A DNA stretch of 64,000 bases from Omphalotus guepiniiformis (Eukaryota > Basidiomycota > Agaricomycetes > Agaricales > Omphalotaceae): the NCBI GenBank assembly GCA_028554645.1, contig JAQOOI010000063.1, forward strand, positions 930,001 to 994,000. Direction: 5' to 3'. Position numbers and translations under genes: made by a program. This document shows, piece by piece, positions 56,350 through 64,000 of the stretch (positions are counted from its first letter, which is position 1; each line of letters begins with the position of its first letter). The notes under the pieces are model-generated. The model saw only the letters and a program-made list of their open reading frames with translations, made no database searches and was not told the origin of the DNA.

Positions 56350-57015
56350 ATGGCGCAGTCTATTCAGCGACCCACCACAGGAAACAAACGCAAGGCTCGT
56401 CCCTCAGGCGACTCAGAACCATCGGGCTCTCCAGCTAAGAGACCAAGACCCCATACTGCTCGCAAGAGCACAGGGGGCAAAGCGCCTCGCCGTCAGTCTA
56501 CTGCTCAACCTGCGCGTGAGTGGTTTCTCTCATTACTCCGGGCTATGTTGTTTTCATTTCATTAGATCAAGACGAGCCCAAAAAAGCTAGAAGGTACCGA
56601 CCGGGGACAGTGGCATTGCGTGAAATTCGCAAATATCAGAAGAGCACCGATCTCCTGCTTCGAAAATTACCATTCTCTCGTTTAGTGCGTTCTTCACAAC
56701 GTCTGTCTCGGATATTGTTTAATCCTGAGCTCAAAGGTGCGAGAGATTGCGATGGACATGATAACGACAACCAATGGAGAGATCTATGAACTTCGGTGGC
56801 AAAGTTCAGCTATACAAGCTTTGCAAGAGGCAACAGAAGCTTTCTTGGTCCATCTTTTTGAAGACGCGTGCGTATGTTGGTTTCTCTCACTGAAGCTGTA
56901 CTTATACAATGTCCATAGTAATCTCTGTGCGCTACATGCAAAACGAGTGACTATCATGCAACGAGACATTCAGCTTGCGCGAAGGATACGGGGCCCTTGG
57001 GGAGGAGTATCTTGA
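56350..57015 (+). CDS. CSE4: Centromeric histone H3 variant CENP-A (CenH3)
   Basis: Marks centromeric nucleosomes. Four exons are clear: ATG at 56350 to CAACCTGCGC, then GTGAGT...CATTAG to [17 protein letters not shown] joined to VREIAM (GTGCGT...CAAAG); and FEDA joined to [13 protein letters not shown] (GTGCGT...CCATAG). The fold domain has [36 protein letters not shown] and [12 protein letters not shown], and ends PWGGVS. CenH3 features are the Trp in LRWQSSA and the longer loop 1 (16 residues between REIA and QSSA, 9 in H3). The N-terminal tail is long, with [13 protein letters not shown] at residues 36 to 48, an H3-like block. Canonical H3 is excluded by the tail and loop. Confidence 0.93.
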
Positions 57016-57575
57016 AATCCTTTCTTGTATTTGGATATTTCACGACTGAACATTTCTTGTACAATTTACTCGCATTGGAAGTCGCGGGCTCTGTTCTTGC
57101 TTAGAGTATTTGGACGACATTCATTGTCGCGTTTTGAAACCATTTATATACCAGCTTAGTCTGTGACACTTTTATGACCTTTTCAAAGCTTGAAAGGGAT
57201 CACGTATACCCAAAAAAAACCGTGCATGCAGGGTTTAGTGTGCTCATCTATACACTGCACTTGAAATTTCGCCACTTGAAATTTCGCCACAGAACGACAC
57301 CACACGCAGCCTCAAAGAGTTGCAGATGAGTTTTTGTATTAACAGACACCTAGGTAATTGTTTTTGCAAGTAACTAGTCGTATACCTGATACCAAAACTT
57401 GATTAGCTTGTTCTGTGTTCACCAACGCGAAGACAAATATAAGGTCATATTAGATCAAGAAAAACTCTTTGGGCACCCACCAACGTCCGTTGGACATTCG
57501 AAGGGGGTCCCTCAGTACCACTTTTATTTTCATTCCGTAAAACAAAAGAATAGCTCGCTCACTTGAGATATAACT
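57016..57575. other. Spacer between converging genes with a 15-bp tandem repeat
   Basis: 3' flanks of CENP-A and COX18. CACTTGAAATTTCGC occurs twice in tandem at 57258-57287, followed by a third partial CAC. No gene was seen. Confidence 0.5.
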
Positions 57576-58845
57576 TTAATTTTTTCCTTTCTTCGATCCA
57601 TGTTTAGAATGCGATGAGCCTGGACCACTTGATGATTTCTTCTGCGAAACGGCATGGGAAGCTAGCGTGCTGGCGGATCCGGATTGTTTTGCAAATCGGG
57701 TCGGTGTCACAGACAGACCCGAAGGTTGTACAGCAGGCTGGACTAAAGGCCGCAAAGCCCTGAGTTGTCTTCTTCTCCTCGCGTCAAGCCAATTCATGAC
57801 CCAGGTTTGAAAGAGACCAAATGTGGAGGAGGTGATCCAATATACCACCACAGACTGTTACAGCATAAGTTAGACGCAGTCTTCGTAACGCCAAATGACC
57901 TGACTCACACCAGGCGCAATTGCAGCTAGATAGATACGAATTACGGAGAACACCCTCATGGTTGACTTGATTGCCTTGTCAGGTGCGATGCGGAAAGCAC
58001 CCTTCTCCTTCGCCATCTTGGCCTTCCGTTCTTCAGAGTCTCTAAGTTCTTCCTTCTCAGCGGCATTCAGGATCCAAGTGCTAGACTCTACATTGGCCAT
58101 AGTGATCAAACCAAGCGCAACAGGCAGACTCATGGTCGGGTCAGGATGCGCCAATGATGTGAGAGTCAAAAAACTCTCAGAATCGAGGGGGGAAGTAGGA
58201 TCCACGGCCATTCGAGCGAACATTGTGGTCATGACTACGAAGACGGGCAGTTGAGATAGCGGAGGTACATAAGTAGTGGCACTTCGTCCGCATTTGAATT
58301 CCTTGCAGAGCTCTTTTTCTCGGGTGGAGAGCTATAAAATGTATCATTTACAGAGATATGCGACCAAATTCGTACCCCACTTACAATTGCTTTGCATCGT
58401 TTTGAGTGGATTTTATGCCGGTTCGTTTTGTCATCAAGTAAGCCTTCTTGTTTCATGGCAAGGGCCTGCTCATGCATCACTTTCGGCTTCAACTCCGCTA
58501 GCAATGGCATAACATGCTGCTCATAGCGAACTTGACGCCTATGCGCCTGTTACAAGGCTAAAATCAGCCCAAAATCATATATAGTTTCACAAAGAGACAC
58601 ACCCAGAGCGTTGCTGGAAGAATAGCAAAGCGTGCAAATACAGTCGCTAAAATAATTGTCGCAGTATATGCAGGCCAGTCTGGGGGGTACGGAAGAGCGA
58701 GAGAGAGATCGAAGAATTCATTGTTTAGACCTTGAATAAAATATCGTTTATTCGAAGGTGCTTTCACTGTAATTTTCACGCCATAGCGAAGGCTACCCAA
58801 GGACTGTGGTGAGCGTCCCAGACGAAGACCGCGACAAGCAAGCAT
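57576..58845 (-). CDS. COX18: Mitochondrial inner-membrane insertase Cox18 (Oxa1/YidC family)
   Basis: Translocates the C-terminal tail of Cox2 across the inner membrane. The start MLACRGLRLGRSPQSLGSLRYG at 58845 (given in part) is a basic mitochondrial presequence. The core starts NEFFDLSLALPYPPDWPAYT, a Cox18 pattern, with the first helix TIILATVFARFAILP. Then MPLLAELKPKVMHEQALAMK, RSATTYVPPLSQLPVFVVMT, and DPTMSLPVALGLITMANVES; the last helix region SVVVYWITSSTFGLFQTWVM ends the YidC-like fold. The tail is basic and Ser-rich, ending SKHGSKKGKN. About four introns. Oxa1 itself would have a longer N terminus and other motifs, so Cox18 is preferred. Confidence 0.88.
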
Positions 58846-59130
58846 GTATTTCCCTATTTGTCAAACATCCCACAATCTAAATAGAATGCTCAGTGTTATG
58901 TATTGCAATTTCTGTGCCGATGGAAGAATCTCTATTCACGTATACTCTCTGGACCAACAATCTGCTCACTGACGAGGACGAAAAGGGAACATATCTCGTG
59001 CGTAGTAGGAAATAAAGAATATTCATATGCAGTATAAAGGCATGGCATCATAAATCCTACCAACCCAACATCTGAGCCTTCGTCCCTCAGCGTATCAACC
59101 TGTAAGCCAATCACCCAGCCCATTCCGCGC

Positions 59131-59899
59131 TTAGAATACAATCTGGTGAGGGTATTGACCTTTGGACAGGCCCCAGGACGAATTGAGATATTTTCCGAGA
59201 TTTTCCACCTTCTTTATGGCAGAGGTGAGCGCAGCATCAACTTCTTTCTGGAGAGCAGCCTTGGAAGCCGGGAAAGCCTCTTTCTCCTTGGGCTTTCCAT
59301 CAGCAAAGAACTCCTCCTCTGCAGACTTGGAGGTCTTCGAAGTAGGTTTGGCGAAGAAAGCATCATTCAGCTCCTCCGAAAGCTAATTTAGTGCATGAGT
59401 TATCTATCACAATCAGCGGAAGGTATGAGTTCACCTTGACACCCTCGAGCTCCACCTTGGTGGAAGTAGCAATCACATATGCTTGATTGACCCTGCGCAG
59501 AGGGACACCGTTGACCTTGAATGGTCCTGTAACCAGCAACAAGCCACTCTCCAACTGCTTCAAGAAAACAACACGCTTCCCTCTGAACCTGCCAGCCAAC
59601 AAAATCAAGACGGTGCCAGGGGTTATCGAAGAACGAAGTTGTGTGGGTTTGGCGGTTTTACGACTTTTCTTGGGCTGGCGGACGTCTTCTGCGGGGTAGA
59701 ATCTGGGAGCTTTCGAGGTGGGGACGAGACGTTTGCCACCATTCTTTTCACCACCGACCGTCTTCTCAACAGTCTCCGGGGTGGGCTCTACAGCGGGCTT
59801 TTCGGATTTTTTGAGTCCCTTAAAGAGACCGCGGCGAGCGGCCACTTGGGAGCGGGAGAGGCGTCCGACGCCAGGGACTAGTTCTTTGCTTCTGGCCAT
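59131..59899 (-). CDS. RPL6: Large ribosomal subunit protein eL6
   Basis: The start [20 protein letters not shown] at 59899 lies right after a likely acceptor (ACCCTCAG|ATGGCC), so a 5' untranslated exon probably exists further up. The KOW-like core has [40 protein letters not shown] and [15 protein letters not shown], followed by an intron of about 50 nt near 59384-59434 and [16 protein letters not shown]. The C terminus is [18 protein letters not shown] with the stop at 59131-59133. The length, about 240 residues, is longer than yeast eL6 mainly because of the N-terminal part. It is 285 bp upstream of COX18 on the same strand. Confidence 0.94.
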
Positions 59900-60255
59900 C
59901 TGAGGGTACTTGAATGAAATCAATGAAGAATGATAGTGTGAACGTCGAGCATACCTTGTTCTTGAGGTCGTCTGGGCCGTTGCCGATGATAATGTGAATA
60001 TGTTCCTGCAACCCCGGTGGCTTGATAGCTTCACAGTTCTACGGGTAATGCCGAGCTATTCCTCTCACGCCTATCTTAGCCTATCAATTCCCACGATCTA
60101 ATCTTATCTAAATAATGTATGATCCGCACTCCCAACGACCGTGAGCCTCCGTGGCCCCGGCCGTAAAGCCTTGCGACCTCGAGGGGATAGCCGCCGGCGA
60201 CATGGGGACTTATGGAGAAGCAACGAGGCAGTCAGCCTGCTCGCCTCTTTCAACG
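59900..60255. promoter_or_regulatory. Region between eL6 and the HAD-hydrolase gene
   Basis: Holds the probable 5' untranslated exon and intron of eL6 (donor GTATGC near 59958, acceptor at the ATG) and the divergent promoter of the 5'-nucleotidase gene. No TATA box was picked out. The frame of eL6 stays open upstream of its ATG, but the residues look unlike a coding exon. Confidence 0.4.
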
Positions 60256-61258
60256 ATGTCTACATCTGCTCAAGGTAATTGCACGCATAGCTCACCTCGT
60301 ACCGTCAAGCTGATCATGTCCAAGATGAGCGTCCTATTGTCTGGTTTGACATCGATAACACCCTGTATTCTGCTAGTGCTAAGATCTCTCAAGCTATGGG
60401 AGTTAAAATACATGGTGCGTCATGTTCTTCTTCTCATCGAAATACAGCTGCATCTTCTGGATAGATTATTTTGTGACCCTCGGAATGAGCGACGAGGAAG
60501 CATCAGAGCTTCATCTCAAGTATTACACCCAGTACGGACTCGCACTTGCAGGCCTCGTTCGCTATAATGGCGTAGGTAAGCTCTTTGAATCGTGTTCTTT
60601 TGAACTTGGTCTGATTTTTTCTTAGATCCTTTAGACTTTGATCGTAAATGCGACCAATCCCTCCCTCTAGAAGAAATGATCAAGCCCAATCCCGCCCACC
60701 GCAAGCTCTTCGAAGACATAGATCGATCCAAGGTCCACGTATGGGCTCTGACTAATGCATACCGTGTGGCATGTACTGTTTCTCTAGTTATTGGTTTGCT
60801 GGACCGTACTAAGTTACTTGTCGTCTAGCACGCTGAAAGGGTACTCCGCATATTAAATCTACAAGACCAATTTGAAGGTCTCGTCTACTGCGACTATGCA
60901 GCAAAGGATCTAACAAGTAAGCCGGACGCGAAGTTCTATCAAAAGGTTCTTGGAATATGCATTCAAATGAATGTTAGGTGCTGACCGCTTCTCTTAGGCG
61001 ATGAAAGTAGCAAACGTGTCTGACCCTTCGAAATGCTACTTTATTGACGATAATATACGAAATGTCGAAGCTGCTAAGGAGCTCGGGTGGGGACACTGCG
61101 TCCACTTCTGTGAACGGGGCTTGGAGCACGTTGAGGGTGGAAAGGTACAGCAAATCTCGAACTTGAAGAAACCTGGAGCGGACGACAGCGATATTGCAAT
61201 TGCCAGCGAGCTAGAGGACCTGAGAATGATATGGCCAGAGATCTTCAAAGCGAGTTGA
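60256..61258 (+). CDS. HAD-family pyrimidine 5'-nucleotidase (Sdt1/Phm8-like)
   Basis: Dephosphorylates nucleoside monophosphates; yeast Sdt1 and Phm8 are the related enzymes. The first coding exon is only 19 nt (MSTSAQ, 60256-60274), spliced to DERPIVWFDIDNTLYSASAK, which holds HAD motif I (DIDNTLY). Then MGVKIH joins DYFVTLGMSDEEASELH after a second intron. Later HVWALTNAYRVHAERVLRIL (motif II, with T-N-A), KDLTSKPDAKFYQKAM (motif III Lys) and CYFIDDNIRNVEAAKELGW (motif IV, D-D) are complete. The end is LRMIWPEIFKAS at 61258. All catalytic blocks are present, so the enzyme should be active; substrate range is not determined. Confidence 0.9.
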
Positions 61259-61427
61259 AGAGAGATACTATTGTATAGTTTCTATCGTTTTACATACCAT
61301 ATAATCTTGTGCTGTGAAGCAAATGGTCTTTCAGGACTCCGGGATTCACCTTCGAAAGCCTCATATATAATTACACCATAAATTTACACGGTGTGCTGGA
61401 ATAGCTATGGTATTACAGTGGAATCCG

Positions 61428-62523
61428 TTAAGCATACTAAAGGAAAGTGCAATTAGACGAAGAGCTCAAAGATGAATAGAGTATTACGCTCACTCGTGTA
61501 AACGTGCCCATGGTCATGAACGTCTGTTTCCTCTCTGTCCCATCGCCATACAATGATTTTACAGCATCACTCATGTTTGCCTTCCTCTTGGCCTCCTCCA
61601 TAGCAAGACTGCTAACTACGGCACGACTAGCAGCAGCAATACTTGGGTTCATACTGGGCCCAGTACCAGCCTTCTTCTTGCTGGCGGGCTCTGACTCTTC
61701 AGCCGATGAAGCATTTTTTCGTTTCCTGGATTTCTTTGGGGGCTCGAGTAATCGCCGCTTCTCCATGGTTGTACGCATCCGCTCCTCCTCTTCCGGCGGT
61801 GGATTCAGAAGGATGACGTCGTCAGATTTAGAAAACTTTGTGGCACATTGGGGACATAAGTCTAATTGAGCATCTTTGTCCTTGCTGTCACCCTCTGTAT
61901 CCTTAGAGGAAGAGGAGACACTTGTGACTGTCTTCAGACCCGCCTGCGAAAATGTGCACCCACAGGTTGAGATGTAGACGAAGGGCTGTACACCATTCAT
62001 CTCTTTGAGATTAAGAGGACATACGAAAGGAGCTCGATTGGTGGGTTCAGAAGAGGGTGAAGGAGGGGCAGTATTATGGGTCAGCTTTAATGTCTTCACA
62101 TCCTGGAAGACCATAAATATCCAGCTTCAGTTGGAACATTTCATATACGCACCTTTAGAGACCTTATGTGACCACATATCCTTTCGCCGTCGCCGTAAGC
62201 TGATCTGTCCAACAAATATTCTAATATCGAGTCTTTATTGTACAATTTGCCGAGAGCACAGGACACGACAGGTTCCTGTAAAGGACGCTAGTGAGAAGAG
62301 AAACATGTAAGCATACATCCAGCCACATTTCGGATGGTGGAAGAGAAATACCTTCGAGATAGCACAAAAGAACCAACGAGCACGGGTCTGATTCGCTTTA
62401 TCTGCTTGTTCCGCCTGAGAGCATGAATTTTGGAGTTTCGCATCCAAGACGACAGTAACATACCTTTGGCTTGCTCTTCACCAAGTCTCGACGATCCGGA
62501 ATACTTCCTCCATCATTACCCAT
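61428..62523 (-). CDS. RTF2: Replication termination factor 2 (Rtf2)
   Basis: Rtf2 proteins, first known from replication fork barriers in fission yeast, have a C2HC2-type RING-like fold. The start MGNDGGSIPDRRDLVKSKPK at 62523 is followed by ANQTRARWFFCAISK, then KPL and DVKTLKLTHNT. FVCPLNLKEMNGVQPFVYIS, CGCTFS and LCPQCATKFSKSDDVILLNP contain the zinc-type residues. The C terminus is basic and Lys/Ser-rich (KKSRKRKN, PASKKKAG) with MEEAKRKANMSDAVKSLYG. The last exon is a microexon of 9 nt: GTFTR joins TATGCTTAA (61428-61436) after an intron GTGAGC...CCTTTAG, giving the ending RYA that I expect of Rtf2. Without it the frame stops at 61437. Divergent from the P450. Confidence 0.9.
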
Positions 62524-62682
62524 GATCTATAGTCAAGAATTCAAAGAGGACGAGAATTGAGTATTTGAATGAAGCGTGATATGTGACTCGTGACGCAACT
62601 TCTCCTCAACTGCTTACAGATACAGTAATGCTCGATGGGGATTGCCGGGCATCCTCTGAGAGCGTCGAACTACTCGACTCGA

Positions 62683-64000
62683 ATGGAGTTATTGCCCCAT
62701 CTCTCGTTCCAAGATGCTTTTTGTGTAATTGTCGCGGCTGCATTGGTGAGCTAAAGGCTTGTTTGCAAATGTGTGGCGCTAATGCCCTCAGTCATATAGA
62801 CAACCTATGTCGTCTTTAAACAGACCGAGACCAGCAGAGCTGTCAATCTACTCTGTTTGCTTGTGGTGGTGCCTACCCTTCTGTCGCTGCTATTCGTGTC
62901 ACATTGCAGGGCCTTGAGCTTAGCTGTGTACTATTCATTTGGAATTTACTTCACCACTATCTTCACATGCATACTCGCATATCGGCTTTCCCCCTTGCAT
63001 CCGCTTGCCAATTACCCTGGGCCGCTGTTGTGCAAAGTGTCCAAATTTCGACTCGCATTTTCATCGTATGGGGGAAAGAATCATTTATATATCCGGAAGC
63101 TGCATGAGGTGTACGGTGATGTAGTCCGAATCGGTGATACATGCATGCATCCTCTACAGTCGATCGCATCTCTGACCATTGAAGGATAGGCCCTAATGAG
63201 TTGTCTTTCGTGAACCGATCTGCTATTGAACCTATCTTGGGACAAGCAGGACTGCCAAAAGGACCTTGTGAGCCTATTTCTTGTGCGGTGTATTCTTCGA
63301 GTTCGCGATTGCCTTATGACTTCACTCTAGATTGGGATGGTCGGGTCATAGAATATGCTCATCGTTCGCTGATATCAATCCGGTCTGTGAAGGAGCATCG
63401 GCATCGAAGGCAACCCTGGAGTCTTGCATTCAATAGTACAGCGTTGAAAGTTTACGAGCCCTTGGTCCTGCAAAGAACTTCAGAGTTAATGGAACACTTG
63501 GAGAAACATGCGGCCAACCCCGTTGATTTTACGCGGTGGATGTCTTACTTCACGTGTGTGCAATGCTCTACAATAGCGCACTCTTGTTCTGACTCTTCCG
63601 TTTTGTAGATTTGACTTGATGACCGATTTCGCGTTCGTCATTATACTACTTCTTACCGTTCACTTCCTGAAGTCGCATCATTAGGTTTAGTGGAGGTTCT
63701 CATATGATGAGAGATGGCGACAAGATGGGCATCTGGAATGCGATCAAGACAGGTTTAAGGTGAATTAAAGGTGTCCGGCACGACGGGCACCTTATATCAA
63801 CTTTCCAATCCTCTCTTACTGCAAACAGGAGGGCTGCATTTATGTCACAAGTACCATGGCTTGGAGCGATGTTGTTTCGTCTGCCGCGAGCCGTCTTCAC
63901 CGACATGAAAGCTCTTCGGGACGATGCATTCAATAGGATTGCGAAACGAATGCAGCTTGGATCACAGCAGAGAGATCTCTTCTATTATCTTGTATGTGCC
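62683..64000 (+). CDS. Cytochrome P450, N-terminal part (3' truncated by the window)
   Basis: Membrane-bound monooxygenase of the basidiomycete type with several N-terminal helices. The start MELLPHLSFQDAFCVIVAAA at 62683 joins TTYVVFKQTETSRAVNLLCL after an intron (GTGAGC...ATATAG), then VVVPTLLSLLF and FTTIFTCILAYRLSPLHPLA and YPGPLLCKVSKFRLAF. Then come HLYIRKLHEVYGDVVRIG joined to PNELSFVNRSAIEPILG, and HRHRRQPWSLAFNSTALKVY (C-helix type W-x-x-A-F). FTRWMSYFT and FDLMTDFAF follow, and GGGSHMMRDGDKMGIWNAIK is near the end. The heme-binding Cys region is beyond 64000. Substrate unknown. No biosynthetic partner gene is in the window. Confidence 0.88.

Noticed and set aside
59900..60034. N-terminal extension of eL6
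   Set aside because: The frame is open upstream of the ATG at 59899 but runs through a likely intron; the residues do not resemble eL6.
1..64000. Biosynthetic gene cluster
   Set aside because: The P450 at the right edge has no partner enzymes such as a synthase, transferase or cluster regulator in the window.
1..64000. Transposon, viral or plasmid-type sequence
   Set aside because: No reverse transcriptase, integrase, transposase, terminal repeats or viral capsid/polymerase motif was recognised in any frame.

Overview
The window is ordinary nuclear DNA of a filamentous basidiomycete, most likely an Agaricomycete. The reasons are: genes broken by many short introns (about 45 to 65 nt, GT-AG); short intergenic spaces on both strands; a TruD-type Pus7, a fungal Dph6 with RidA-like tail and a Prm10-like ThrE protein; and a P450 with the multi-helix N terminus common in Agaricomycetes. 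The genus cannot be named from the sequence. I see no transposon, virus, tRNA, rRNA or CRISPR array. About 34 genes can be supported; the first (importin-11/Kap120) and the last (a P450) run off the ends.

Layout. 1-10 kb: importin-11 tail, peroxin PEX2, the alpha subunit of cytosolic phenylalanyl-tRNA synthetase, a Prm10-like membrane transporter and a GNAT acetyltransferase. 10-17.5 kb: Bsd2-like adaptor, a single-pass membrane protein, an EMC10 homologue, a Ser-rich protein, and two poor regions (13.0-14.6 and 16.6-17.5 kb) with only degenerate or doubtful ORFs. 17.5-28.4 kb: diphthamide synthetase DPH6, the beta subunit of PheRS, an SLC45-like sugar transporter, an ankyrin (Avo2-like) protein and a STEEP1 homologue. 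28.4-36 kb: a coiled-coil nuclear-type protein, a Pro/Ser-rich protein and a secreted GtaA-type glutaminase, with the longest non-coding stretches. 36-48 kb: GH18 chitinase, IPI3, CPD photolyase, DOM34, a TXNDC9/Plp1 homologue, a small ORF and URA3. 47-64 kb: PUS7, an MFS transporter, a GT32 inositol-phosphoceramide mannosyltransferase, an SWT1-like PIN protein, the centromeric histone CENP-A, COX18, ribosomal protein eL6, a pyrimidine 5'-nucleotidase-like HAD protein, RTF2 and the P450.

How the genes fit together. There is no operon or recognisable biosynthetic cluster. Many genes serve translation or its quality control (both PheRS subunits, DPH6, DOM34, PUS7, eL6, IPI3), and many are arranged head to head over 70-200 bp promoters (PEX2/PheRS-alpha, DPH6/PheRS-beta, DOM34/TXNDC9-like, URA3/PUS7, RTF2/P450, ankyrin/STEEP1). 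I found no evidence for a wholly new system. The points most worth a second look are a 54-nt in-frame insertion between direct repeats in PheRS-alpha, likely GC-AG introns in PheRS-beta and DPH6, a perfect 14-bp palindrome in the middle of the 71-bp URA3/PUS7 promoter, an H3-like tail motif and a long loop 1 in CENP-A, and a pair of Mcm1-like sites before the Pro/Ser-rich gene.
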